From Bradyrhizobium sp. 200 (GTDB taxonomy: Bacteria; Pseudomonadota; Alphaproteobacteria; Rhizobiales; Xanthobacteraceae): a DNA stretch of 64,000 bases. Made by a program: the position numbers and the translations under genes. The DNA is taken from the NCBI RefSeq assembly GCF_023100945.1, contig NZ_CP064689.1, positions 4,694,001 through 4,758,000 of the forward strand, read 5' to 3'. Positions 1 to 6,705 of the stretch are shown here, piece after piece. Below the pieces are notes generated by a model. It saw only the letters and a program-made list of their open reading frames with translations. It made no database searches and was not told the DNA's origin. Numbering within the stretch: position 1 is the first letter of the stretch; each line of letters starts with the position of its first letter.

Positions 1-229
1 CGTTGCGAAAGCGCAAGCGTATTTCGAGCATGCCCTCACCGTTGCGCGGGCACAGCAGGCAAAGTCGTGGGAATTGCGCGCGGCCATGAGCCTGGCGCGG
101 CTCCTCAGCGATCAGGGAAAACGGCAATTGGCACGTGACCTTCTCGCCCCTGTCTACGATTGGTTCACTGAAGGTTTTGACACAAGCGACCTTCGAAAGG
201 CCAAGGCGCTGCTCGGCGAGCTTCGTTGA
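1..229 (+). CDS. C-terminal fragment of a TPR-containing protein (possibly cyclase/ATPase regulator)
   Basis: An open frame enters from the left edge (first full codon at base 2) and stops at TGA 227-229, giving about 75 residues. The visible part is helical and alanine/leucine rich, with the periodicity of tetratricopeptide repeats ([20 protein letters not shown], then a second helix pair). In rhizobia this kind of ending is typical of large proteins with an N-terminal adenylate cyclase or winged-helix domain, an AAA ATPase and C-terminal TPRs, but none of those domains is inside the window. The family assignment is therefore inference; the partial reading frame itself is clear. Confidence 0.6.
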   Translation, partial: VAKAQAYFEHALTVARAQQAKSWELRAAMSLARLLSDQGKRQLARDLLAPVYDWFTEGFDTSDLRKAKALLGELR

Positions 230-249
230 GGGCCGCGTATCGTTGCCGT

Positions 250-265
250 GAATTACGGCGACAGC
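250..265 (+). repeat. Relic repeat end, GAATTACGGCGACAG
   Basis: This block is in inverted orientation to 1671-1686 on the other side of the IS. Without the IS the two would flank about 25 bp, so the IS landed inside a small palindromic element. Related copies lie at 2190-2233 and 4710-4728. Confidence 0.6.
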
Positions 266-290
266 GGCGCTGTTCGCGAGGCGCCGCCGG

Positions 291-335
291 CCTGGACTGC
301 ACCCCTTAAGTGAGACACGGTAATTCCTGTGACAG
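291..335. repeat. Left terminal inverted repeat of the IS3 element
   Basis: The 45 bases from 291 to 335 are the exact reverse complement of 1626-1670. The outermost two bases (CC/GG) belong to the GGCC target duplication; the remaining 43 bp are the IS end. The repeat contains the inner block CGGTAATTCCTGTGACAG, which resembles the unrelated-looking relic ends found elsewhere in this region. Confidence 0.9.
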
Positions 336-353
336 TGCGGTTGCCACGATAAC

Positions 354-1209
354 TTATCGTGCTTTGTTTTGCGCGAACGCGGTTTCGAACTCAAGAGGCG
401 ATTGGTATCCGAGCGCCGAGTGCAGGCGCTCCTTTGTAGACATCCGCAATGAAGCTATCGATCCGGCGGCGAGCGTCACTGATGTCGGAGAATGCCTTGC
501 CGTTGACCTCTTCGGCCTTGAGCGTCTTCATGAAGCTTTCAGCCTTGGCGTTGTCGAAGGGATTGCCCGGCCTGCTCATGCTGATGGTGATGTCGCGATC
601 GGCCAGTCGTTGGCGATAGGCGATGGATGCGTATTGCACGCCGCGATCGGAGTGGTGGATCAGGCTGCCGGGCGTCGGCTTTCGGTCCTGGAGGGCGTTC
701 TCGAGCGCCGAGATAGCAAGCGAGGCATCGAGCGTATTCTCAAAAGCCCAGCCGACGGCCTTGCGAGAGAACGCGTCGAGAATGACGGCGAGATAGGCGA
801 AGGTCTTGGCGAGATGGACATAGGTGATGTCCGCGACCCAGATTTGATCGGGCGCGGACGGCACCAGGCCGCGCACCAGATTTGGGACGACGAGAACGTC
901 CCTTGGTCGCTCCGCAGGTGGCTTCAGGAACGGCGCCTTGCGCTGCGCAAGAAGATTGTCTTCGCGCATAAGCCTCAGGACTTTCTTGGCATTTACGACC
1001 ATGCCTTGGCGACGGAGCGTGGCTGTCACGCGTCGATAGCCGTAGAAGGGATGCTTGAGGCAAATGCGCTGGAGCTGGTCGCGCAGTTCGCACTCGACCG
1101 TCTCGCGACTGTGTCTGTTAAGATGCCGGTAATAGGTCGCGCGCGGCAGACCCGCTAAACGGCAGAGGCGTTGCACGTCTGCGTGGGAATCGGTTGCTTC
1201 CGATGTCAT
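354..1209 (-). pseudogene. IS3-family transposase OrfB, frameshifted near its C-terminus
   Basis: Encodes the catalytic subunit of an IS3 transposase. The rve/DDE domain is intact with D127 (WVADITY), D188 (HHSDRGVQYA) and E224 (NAKAESFMKT), preceded by the HTH_21-like segment around residues 10-90. The frame as it stands ends at 391 after an abnormal tail. From about base 431 downward a different frame continues with the conserved IS3 ending RLHSALGYQSPLEFE and would stop at TAA 354-356. Restoring it needs a shift of one position (loss of two or gain of one base) around 433-435. Its start overlaps the orfA stop as ATGA (1206-1209), typical of coupled translation. The altered part lies after the DDE triad, so loss of activity is likely but not proven. 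Confidence 0.85.
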
Positions 1210-1607
1210 GGCTTGGATGACTTCGATGATGCGGATGCGGGTTTGCCTTGCGCTGCCGGCCGCTCCAATGCGCGCAAGGCTTCCCGAAAAAAATCGATGT
1301 CCATTTGCTGGCGGCCCACCAGCCGTTCGAGTTCAGCGATGCGGGCATTCGCACGCGTGAGCGCAGAACGCTTGTCGTCATACGTCGGTCGAGGCTTGAG
1401 CTTCCGGGGACCAGGCTTGGGTCCAGGCTTGCGGTTCAATCCCTCTGGCCCATGCGCCTTCCACGCCTTGATCCAGTCGTGAAGAATCTTGCGCGATATC
1501 CCGAGCTCGCGAGCCACAGGCAGAACGCCTTCGCCTCGCTCAACGCGCTTGATCGCCTTCAATTTGTACGCCGTCGGAAACTGACGGTTCTTTCCTCTTA
1601 CTGCCAC
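1206..1607 (-). CDS. IS3-family transposase OrfA
   Basis: 133-residue DNA-binding subunit of the IS3 transposase. Residues about 12-50 form a helix-turn-helix of the HTH_Tnp_1 type (KLKAIKRVERGEG, then RELGISRKILHDWIK). The basic KPGPKPGPRK stretch is followed by a leucine-zipper-like coiled coil near residues 84-115 (ANARIAELERLVGRQQMDID) that mediates OrfA/OrfAB multimerisation in this family. It ends in a 4-nt ATGA overlap with orfB. No slippery A-rich heptamer was obvious in the overlap, so re-initiation rather than programmed frameshifting may make OrfB. The gene itself looks intact. Confidence 0.88.
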   Translation of the reverse strand: MAVRGKNRQFPTAYKLKAIKRVERGEGVLPVARELGISRKILHDWIKAWKAHGPEGLNRKPGPKPGPRKLKPRPTYDDKRSALTRANARIAELERLVGRQQMDIDFFREALRALERPAAQGKPASASSKSSKP

Positions 1608-1625
1608 AGGTCATCCTCAAAATGC

Positions 1626-1670
1626 CTGTCACAGGAATTACCGTGTCTCACTTAAGGGGTGCAGTCCAGG
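1626..1670. repeat. Right terminal inverted repeat of the IS3 element
   Basis: Exact reverse complement of 291-335 with no mismatches over 45 bases. It lies just upstream of the orfA start (1607, minus strand), so the transposase promoter would be expected in or next to it. Confidence 0.9.
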
Positions 1671-1686
1671 CCTGTCACCGTAATTC
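1671..1686 (-). repeat. Relic repeat end, partner of 250-265
   Basis: Read on the minus strand this is GAATTACGGTGACAGG, matching 250-265 with a C/T difference. It begins inside the right copy of the GGCC target duplication, so it predates the IS3 insertion. Confidence 0.6.
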
Positions 1687-1928
1687 TACGGAACGCTGCT
1701 CATCACAAGGTGCTGCGCGTTTTTCGAATCGAGAACAAATCTTCACAGGCAGGCTGCTGCAAACCGAGCGATGCTCGATGTGCCTCGTCGATGTGCACAC
1801 GATGGTGCGATCGCAGTACCGAAACGCAACAGGCGACCGCAATCAGACGACGGAAGTAGAGTTGTAATGGGGGAACCAGCCAGACTCAGGTTAGACTCCG
1901 TGCAGTTGGAACTTGGCAGGGGACTCCA
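1687..1928. other. Intergenic stretch between IS element and DUF6894 gene
   Basis: About 240 bases with no supported gene. Short frames on both strands lack recognisable motifs or ribosome binding sites. The bases just before 1929 (GGCAGGGGACTCCA) include a GGGGA that can serve as the ribosome binding site of the next gene. Nothing else stands out. Confidence 0.5.
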
Positions 1929-2153
1929 ATGCCATACTTCAATTTTGATCTCGTCGTCGGCGCGGACGTCAAAAACCAGGGCGGTATGATCCTCGAAAAC
2001 ACGGATTACGCGATCGATAAAGCCGATAGCCTTGCAAACGAGCTTTGCATCGTTCGTCCCGAGCTGTGTTCGACAGGGTGTGCCGTGCGCGTTACCGACG
2101 GAGACAGTAACGAGCTTTACCGCACTCCGGTCGAGCTTGGCGGCCGCAGATGA
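1929..2153 (+). CDS. Small DUF6894-like protein
   Basis: 74 residues. The beginning (MPYFNFDLVVGADVKNQGG) and the overall pattern (an aromatic-rich first strand, an acidic loop, a central helix DYAIDKADSLANELC, then a closing strand VRVTDGDSNELYR) resemble the DUF6894 family, small proteins abundant in rhizobia and of unknown function. A GGGGA lies 8-13 bases before the start. The gene lies between an IS element and repeat relics, a typical accessory neighbourhood. The family call comes from recognised shape rather than a search, so it is moderately sure. Confidence 0.7.
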   Translation: MPYFNFDLVVGADVKNQGGMILENTDYAIDKADSLANELCIVRPELCSTGCAVRVTDGDSNELYRTPVELGGRR

Positions 2154-2189
2154 AATCGTCCCGTCATGCACGGTGAGTGCGTGATTTGC

Positions 2190-2233
2190 GAATTGCGGTG
2201 ACAATGCGCGGCTGACCTACGGTGACAGCGCTT
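2190..2233 (+). repeat. Two tandem relic repeat ends
   Basis: GAATTGCGGTGACAATGCGC (2190-2209) is followed 5 bp later by ACCTACGGTGACAGCGCTT (2215-2233). Both contain the CGGTGACA core of the relic ends at 250 and 4710. The second copy ends at the stop codon of the neighbouring esterase gene. Confidence 0.55.
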
Positions 2234-2972
2234 AACTTGCCGGTGGTGGCGAAGGCACGGCTACCGATGACCGCGCCTTGTCGACGCCGTCGACGATCGC
2301 GAGCATCATCGCCCACGCCACACGATGCGTGGTCCAGTCGCTGTCATGCAGCCTGTCGTTATCCGTCGGATCGACCATCCGGTCGAACGAGACCTGCTCG
2401 ACCTCGTACAAGCCCTTCATGAAAGCGAAGCGGCGGAACACATTGACGCCGGCGTCCCGCGCCAGATCGCTGATCGCCTCGACCATCGCGACCGCTTTGC
2501 CCTTCTTGGCCGGCGTCAACACGGCCGGCACATATTGGAGGTCCATCAGGACGACGTCGGCCTGCGTTTCGTCGCGCAGCTTGACCAGACCATCCCGGAT
2601 GGCCTCGGTGGTTTCGTTGAAGGAGGGAGGATGCTGGTCCGGCCTTTGCCAGACCGCATTCGTTCCGACCTGCCAGATCACCAGATCGGGCTTCTCGGCG
2701 ATGACGTCGGTATCGAACCGCTGAACCTCGATCGGCGCTTCCTGGCCGCCGATTCCCTTGTTGACCATGGCGATGTTAGCCCTCGGATATCCGTTCTGGA
2801 GGAACGACAGCAGGCGCCCCGGATAGGCCGTGACATTGCCGTGGCCTGCCGTCGTCGACGAGCCGATCGCGACGATCTTGGCCTGCCCTCGGGCCAGACT
2901 CTGCGCAAAGCGGGTCAGGCCGTGCGCGAATGGAATCGGCTCAACCGGGATCTGTGAGGGATCGCCGTCCAT
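2232..2972 (-). CDS. SGNH/GDSL-type hydrolase
   Basis: 246-residue esterase/lipase-like protein of the SGNH hydrolase fold. Block I is IGSSTTAG (nucleophile Ser near residue 38), block II is the glycine region NKGIGGQ, block III is QVGTNA, and block V is DRLHDSDW with the catalytic Asp/His pair. No signal peptide is obvious, so it may act in the cytoplasm. It is monocistronic, bounded by repeat relics downstream and an alcohol dehydrogenase relic upstream. The natural substrate is unknown; related proteins remove acetyl or acyl groups from lipids or glycans. Start chosen at ATG 2972; the N-terminus has no better alternative. Confidence 0.82.
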   Translation of the reverse strand: MDGDPSQIPVEPIPFAHGLTRFAQSLARGQAKIVAIGSSTTAGHGNVTAYPGRLLSFLQNGYPRANIAMVNKGIGGQEAPIEVQRFDTDVIAEKPDLVIWQVGTNAVWQRPDQHPPSFNETTEAIRDGLVKLRDETQADVVLMDLQYVPAVLTPAKKGKAVAMVEAISDLARDAGVNVFRRFAFMKGLYEVEQVSFDRMVDPTDNDRLHDSDWTTHRVAWAMMLAIVDGVDKARSSVAVPSPPPAS

Positions 2973-3068
2973 GGGTCACCATTTGGTTTAAAGCCGAAAC
3001 AACGTGAGGTGGAAGAAGAATAGCGCGCCACGGCGCGATCGCCTAGCCGGCGGCCTCGGATCGCGCAC

Positions 3069-3321
3069 GGCGGCAGGATCGTGGTGTCCGGCCTGATGGG
3101 CAGCAATCTTGGCCTGCCGATGGTGCAATGAGGTCTACAAGCGCGTGACCATCGAGGGCTTCATGGTCGGCACGCTTGCCGAAGGCAAGGAATTGATTGC
3201 GCTCGCCCGCGCCGGCAAGATCAAGCCGACACCGATGAAGGAAGAGCCGATGGCCGACGTCCATAAATGAATTGATGAATTGCGGGCTGCGAAAGTCGTG
3301 GGGTGCATTGTGCTGAAGAAC
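3069..3321 (+). pseudogene. Decayed C-terminus of a zinc-type alcohol dehydrogenase/quinone oxidoreductase
   Basis: Translation in two frames recovers the end of an MDR-superfamily dehydrogenase: GGRIVVSGLMGSNLGLPMVQ (from 3069), then after a one-base shift VYKRVTIEGFMVGTLAEGKE and ALARAGKIKPTPMKEEPMAD, then a stop, then IDELRAAKVVGCIVLKN. There are at least two lesions: a frameshift at the TGAGG near 3130, and a TGA where a Trp codon fits (VHK*IDEL, near 3268). The 5' two thirds of the gene is missing. This is a relic of gene loss next to the IS-rich edge. The protein-level match is from family knowledge. Confidence 0.75.
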
Positions 3322-3465
3322 CGAGGCGGCTCGCTCGCGTCACTGCAACTCCGGAGCATTCGGCTCGCTCCGTCCTTTTGATTCCGATAGCTTCCTGTCG
3401 AACTGCTTTCGTCGAAATGGCCTGAGAGGTGGGCACGGCGCGAAGGTGCCGCGCCCACCTTGAAA

Positions 3466-3840
3466 CTACCTGTTATAGACCACGGGCGCGCGGCGGAACG
3501 CCACGCGCGGCGGCGGACCGATGTCGCGCTGCCAGACGCGGCCATCATCGAACTGAATGCGCATGCCATCGGGCGAATAGACAGCGCCCTCGTCGCGCGC
3601 ATCGATCCAGATTCGGCTGTAGGGCGCGCTCCAGTCGGGCCAGGCCCGGTAGGCCTCACCCGTTTCCGTCGTGAGGTTCACGGCGTCCCCGTTCTGCGTG
3701 ACGAAGGCGGGAGCGTCGAGCATGCCGTTCCGGCACATTTGTATGCACCGGTAGGTGCCGGTCAGGTTGATCGTTTGGGCCGAGGCGCCAGTGGCGGCGC
3801 ACGCAGCCAAGAGGCCCAAGGCCAGCGACAATCGTCTCAT
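3466..3840 (-). CDS. Small secreted protein of unknown function
   Basis: 124 residues starting at ATG 3840, placed by a GGAG ribosome binding site 7 bases upstream; a longer frame reaching 3993 is unlikely because the region upstream has a hairpin. The N-terminus is a clean Sec signal peptide (MRRLSLALGLLAACAATGAS, cleavage after SAQ or ASA). The mature part has a Cys pair (YRCIQMCRNG), then AFVTQNGDAVNLTTETGEA and a tail with IYDGR-type beta strands (GMRIQFDDGRVWQRDI). The pattern recurs in rhizobial periplasmic proteins whose role is not known. Probably beta-rich and periplasmic. Confidence 0.7.
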   Translation of the reverse strand: MRRLSLALGLLAACAATGASAQTINLTGTYRCIQMCRNGMLDAPAFVTQNGDAVNLTTETGEAYRAWPDWSAPYSRIWIDARDEGAVYSPDGMRIQFDDGRVWQRDIGPPPRVAFRRAPVVYNR

Positions 3841-3892
3841 CAGGATTACTCCATCGCTTGTTTGATATGAAGATGAGCCCGACCAAGCGGAC

Positions 3893-3929
3893 GGGGGAAC
3901 AAGCGTTGACGAAAGCAGCTTGTTCCCCC
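3893..3929. repeat. Perfect 12-bp hairpin
   Basis: GGGGGAACAAGC (3893-3904) and its exact complement GCTTGTTCCCCC (3918-3929) flank a 13-base loop. It lies downstream of higA on the minus strand and just upstream of the secreted-protein gene. No T-run follows on either strand, so it could be a factor-dependent terminator, an mRNA-stabilising structure or a protein binding site. Confidence 0.6.
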
Positions 3930-4028
3930 TGTTCCCTGCAGTTCCAACACCTCTGCGTGAGATGGGAACGCGAGTCGCGCGCCCGCGGGTCAATTCACGT
4001 AATCGTGCAGGCGGATCTTCTCATCCGA

Positions 4029-4358
4029 TTACGCGAGCGCCGGGCCCGGGTCGCCAACCTTGCGAAACCGCGCAACCTTGATCTGCCCGGCACGGCGACG
4101 CGCCTGCGCAATGTCGTAGCTATTTTGCATGCGCATCAACGTATCCATGGATACGCCGAACGCCTTCTCGATGCGCAGCGCCATTTCAGACGATAGTGCC
4201 GCGCGCTCATTGAGCAGCGCCGAGAGCGCGGGACGGGTCACACCCAGCGCCTTGGCGGCGTCGGTCACCGAGAGGTCGAGCGCCTCGACGATCTCGCTCT
4301 TCACGAACCCACCGGGATGGGCGGGATTTTTCATGCGAATGCCCTGTATTGCGCTCAT
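4029..4358 (-). CDS. higA: HigA-family antitoxin (XRE/HTH)
   Basis: 109-residue antitoxin with a Cro/C1-type helix-turn-helix (SVTDAAKALGVTRPALSALL, about residues 30-50). It begins with the HigA-like MKNPAHPGGFVKSEIVEALD and includes SSEMALRIEKAFGVSMDTLM. Starts at ATG 4358, five bases after a perfect AGGAGG (4364-4369); a GTG two codons earlier is less likely. It overlaps the toxin stop codon as ATGA. HigA normally neutralises HigB and represses the operon. Here the partner toxin frame is broken, so the antitoxin may be an orphan, possibly acting as a repressor or as anti-addiction protection. Confidence 0.88.
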   Translation of the reverse strand: MSAIQGIRMKNPAHPGGFVKSEIVEALDLSVTDAAKALGVTRPALSALLNERAALSSEMALRIEKAFGVSMDTLMRMQNSYDIAQARRRAGQIKVARFRKVGDPGPALA

Positions 4359-4649
4359 GGCCACCTCCTAATGGTAGTCCTCGTAATCGAGTCGATAATC
4401 TCAATCTCGTTTCGGTCGATCCGAAACGTCAGCCGCCAGTTCTTGGTGACGAAAAGGCTCCAGGTCCCCTTGCGGTCCCCAGTGAGCTTTCCAGCTCGGC
4501 ACCGCCTTTAATTCCGTCTCTTTCTGCATATCCTGAAGAAAAGAGATCATGCGGCGCAGCTTCTCCGCGACCGCAGCCTGTATGCCGCTCTTGTCATCGT
4601 CCTCGATAAAGCGCCGCAGACCCTTATGCAGGACGTTCCGAATCCTCAT
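4355..4649 (-). pseudogene. higB: HigB/RelE-type toxin, frameshifted
   Basis: The frame from ATG 4649 reads MRIRNVLHKGLRRFIEDDDK and continues to ELKAVPSWKAH, then leaves the family pattern and stops at 4401. The next frame carries the rest of a HigB toxin: LTGDRKGTWSLFVTKNWRLT, then FRIDRNEIEIIDSI and a stop overlapping higA (4355-4357). The break is near 4482-4492. One possible cause is loss of bases between two GCTCAC copies, since toxins usually read as H-x-L-T-G-D at this joint. HigB is a ribosome-dependent mRNA interferase whose C-terminal strands carry the active site, so the truncated 82-residue product is probably inactive. Confidence 0.78.
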
Positions 4650-4658
4650 TAGGATATG

Positions 4659-4676
4659 CTTGTATCGTGTCAAGCG
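4659..4676 (-). promoter_or_regulatory. Possible higBA promoter/operator
   Basis: On the minus strand TTGACA (4668-4673) is a -35-like hexamer 19 bases before the toxin ATG. It is embedded in an imperfect palindrome GCTTG-N8-CAAGC (4659-4676), the sort of site HigA-type repressors bind. A matching -10 would overlap the start codon, so the promoter reading is uncertain. Confidence 0.3.
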
Positions 4677-4709
4677 ACGCTTTACGAAATGTATGATCAG
4701 GGTGTCCTG

Positions 4710-4740
4710 GAATTGCGGTGACAGTGCTGGACTGCCCCTT
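4710..4740 (+). repeat. Relic repeat end joined to an IS-like end
   Basis: GAATTGCGGTGACAGTG is followed by CTGGACTGCCCCTT. The same junction order occurs at the right side of the IS3 element read on the minus strand (1655-1686: GAATTACGGTGACAGG then CCTGGACTGCACCCCTT). It separates the toxin relic from the Lrp-type regulator. Confidence 0.55.
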
Positions 4741-4756
4741 TGGAGCATCTTCCTGG

Positions 4757-5230
4757 CTAGCGTTGGATCAACACACGCCCGATCGGTTTTGGCGGCTCGC
4801 TGCGCAGGACCAGCGACGTCGTGACCGCGCCGTGCCGCGCGACCGTATCCACGATCGTTTCCAGTTCTTGCGGGGACGGCACGAAGACCTTGAGGATGAA
4901 ACAATCTTCTCCGGTTAGTCGCAACACCTCCATGACGTGAGGCATTTCGGAAAACTGCTTCAGACAGGACTGAATATGTTCGTGGGTCGTGCGCAGGCGG
5001 ATGACGGCCATCATCCTCAACCCGAGCGCGGCCGGATTGATCTTCGCGGTATAGCCGGTGATGATTCCGCGCTCCTCCAGCCGCTTGACCCGCTCTGAGG
5101 TCGCGGGCTGTGAGAGTCCGACCCTGCGGCCAAGCTCGGATATCGCGATGCGCCCATCTTCCTGCAGGACTTCGATGATCGCGACGTCAGTCGGGTCCAG
5201 CGCTGGGACGGAACTTTCTCGAAATGACAT
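4757..5230 (-). CDS. Lrp/AsnC-family transcriptional regulator
   Basis: About 157 residues from ATG 5230. The N-terminal winged HTH is LDPTDVAIIEVLQEDGRIAI, then SELGRRVGLSQPATSERVKR; the C-terminal RAM/AsnC ligand domain follows (GLRMMAVIRLRTTHEHIQSC, then MEVLRLTGEDCFILKVFVPS). Such proteins bind amino acids and form octamers. It is divergent from the hydrolase at 5339, the usual layout when an Lrp regulator controls its neighbour. An upstream in-frame ATG at 5281 would add 17 basic residues; I preferred 5230 because it matches the normal family length. Confidence 0.85.
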   Translation of the reverse strand: MSFRESSVPALDPTDVAIIEVLQEDGRIAISELGRRVGLSQPATSERVKRLEERGIITGYTAKINPAALGLRMMAVIRLRTTHEHIQSCLKQFSEMPHVMEVLRLTGEDCFILKVFVPSPQELETIVDTVARHGAVTTSLVLRSEPPKPIGRVLIQR

Positions 5231-5338
5231 GGAGACCTTGAATCCATCGGTAAGAGGACGTCTTTTCCGATGATTGCCCATTCCAGATCGTAGCGGAAGA
5301 CGTCAGTTTTGCCCGGTTGCAAAGACAACGGAGTTGAT

Positions 5339-5881
5339 ATGACCGAGATTGTTATTCTGCCGGGGATCGGAGGATCGGGTGAGTTGCACTGGCAAAGCCG
5401 GTGGGAAAAGAGCGACCCGGGGTATCGACGTTTCCAGCCGACCGACTGGAATCAGCCTGAACTCGAGGACTGGATTTTAGCGCTGGATCGCGCAGTTGGC
5501 GCCACTCCGAAGCCGCCGCTCCTCGTCGCTCATAGCCTGGCATGTCTTTTGGTTGCGCACTGGCAGCAGGTTTCCACAGCGCCGGTCGCAGGCGCATTCC
5601 TCGTTGCAGTTCCGAATCCGCAAAGCCGGGCCTTCCCCGTCGAGGCCGCAAGTTTTGCCAATCCGCCTCCGAGCAAATTCAGATTTCCCTCACTCATCAT
5701 CGCGAGCGCAAACGATCCATATGGCACGATCGAATATGCCCACGGCAGAGCGAACCAGTGGGGGGGCGGCTTCCTGGAAGTGGGGCAGCTTGGCCACATC
5801 AATGAGGCAAGCGGGCTTGAGGATTGGCCGCACGGAAAGACGTTGCTCACGGCTTTTGCAGCCGGAGTCGCGAACAGCTAG
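5339..5881 (+). CDS. RBBP9/YdeN-type alpha/beta hydrolase
   Basis: 180-residue serine hydrolase. It shows the family start (TEIVILPGIGGSGELHWQSR), the nucleophile elbow AHSLAC (Ser near residue 71), the acid in SANDPYG and the histidine in LGHINEASG, in the proper order. The fold is compact, with no signal peptide, so cytoplasmic. ATG 5339 has GGAG seven bases before it. It is transcribed away from the Lrp regulator across a 108-bp gap, so regulation by that protein is plausible. Substrates of bacterial members are poorly known. Confidence 0.85.
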   Translation: MTEIVILPGIGGSGELHWQSRWEKSDPGYRRFQPTDWNQPELEDWILALDRAVGATPKPPLLVAHSLACLLVAHWQQVSTAPVAGAFLVAVPNPQSRAFPVEAASFANPPPSKFRFPSLIIASANDPYGTIEYAHGRANQWGGGFLEVGQLGHINEASGLEDWPHGKTLLTAFAAGVANS

Positions 5882-6705
5882 TAGCCGATCCGCACGCTCG
5901 CGATATTTGCCCGCGCCCCAATCACTGATTTGCCCGACGTGGCAAGAAACTTATTTCGCGCTTCGTGAAGATTTTTCGCTTAACACGTCACCCAAATCAA
6001 ACCTACAACTCCCGCTATCCCGTCCCGAGAAGAGGGGCGTTGGCCATCGTCACGAACGTTGGGACGGGTTGCGGTGGACGCGGCAGCGTCGGGCGCGTGC
6101 GTGGTCGCAGGGCGGTTATTCCCGTGAGCGATCGGACGGCGCGAAGACGAACTGCGCTTAAACGCCTTGGCTGAAACTTCTTCCGGCAGCATGCGGGCCG
6201 GTCGAGGCGTATGGTTCAAGGAAGCTGCGGACGGCAAAACCGTGTGGTCCTGGCACCCGTTGCTGGTGTCAAGCTGATGGAGATTTGTCGGACCCAACCG
6301 GGCCTCGATAAATCGCTAATCCGTCAGCGACGGAGGCAAGAGGAATTCGTCTCCGGGGAGAGCGCGGCATAAGCCGTAAAACCATCGCGCAGGGAAAGCC
6401 GGGCGTTCCGGCACACCTGCGGTCCGCCGTGTGCATTTTTGCGCACGACTGCGGGTGTCATGGGCACCCGGCTTTCCCTGCGCCCTCCCTTTCAAGAGGG
6501 CATCGCAGATCGCAAAACTTCGGGCGCAACGCGCCGCGAGATCGCAATGTCGTATCCGGTGCCGGCCACACCTGTCGAAAACAACGATACGCGTGGGAGC
6601 ATCGGCATACCCCCTGCCCGGCCCCTGTTTGCAGCGCCGCACCGCTTTTCGCTGGCCGCGCCGCCTGATAACCTGCCGTCATTTCATTAAGGGGTTTTAT
6701 TAGAG
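5882..6705. other. Long intergenic region made largely of a Bradyrhizobium-type repeat
   Basis: 824 bases without a supportable gene. From about 6020 to 6530 the sequence matches, from memory, a dispersed intergenic sequence common in Bradyrhizobium and relatives, with hallmarks GAGGAATTCGTCTCCGGGGA (from about 6340) and GCATAAGCCGTAAAACCATC. It contains a perfect 12-bp inverted repeat, GGGAAAGCCGGG (6392-6403) and CCCGGCTTTCCC (6467-6478). Short frames here on both strands are typical spurious calls. The last 150 bases should hold the caspase-gene promoter, but no strong -35/-10 pair was recognised. Confidence 0.6.
6392..6478. repeat. Palindromic core of the dispersed repeat
   Basis: A 12-bp perfect stem (6392-6403 with 6467-6478) encloses 63 bases that contain a second small hairpin around GTGTGCATTTTTGCGCAC. 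Such a structure could fold in RNA from either strand. Confidence 0.65.

Larger units (their letters stand above)
293..1668 (-). mobile_element. IS3-family insertion sequence (1376 bp)
   Basis: The element carries two overlapping minus-strand transposase genes between perfect 43-bp terminal inverted repeats (293-335 and 1626-1668), each outer end starting TGGACTGCACCCC. It is flanked by a 4-bp direct repeat GGCC (289-292 and 1669-1672), the expected target duplication size for some IS3 subgroups. The orfA/orfB layout with a DDE integrase domain is diagnostic of IS3. The identical ends argue for fairly recent insertion, yet orfB carries a frameshift near 433-435, so this copy is probably not autonomous. 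It sits inside an older repeat (see 250-265 and 1671-1686). Confidence 0.9.

Noticed and set aside
310..1158. 282-codon plus-strand frame across the IS element
   Set aside because: It is antisense to the transposase orfB, whose DDE motifs are unmistakable; the plus-strand translation has no family features.
1743..2204. 153-codon minus-strand frame over the DUF6894 gene
   Set aside because: It overlaps the better supported plus-strand gene, has no ribosome binding site and no motif.
5980..6297. Possible minus-strand gene in the intergenic repeat
   Set aside because: The stretch is part of a dispersed repeat that gives the same spurious frame in many places; no motif or start signal.
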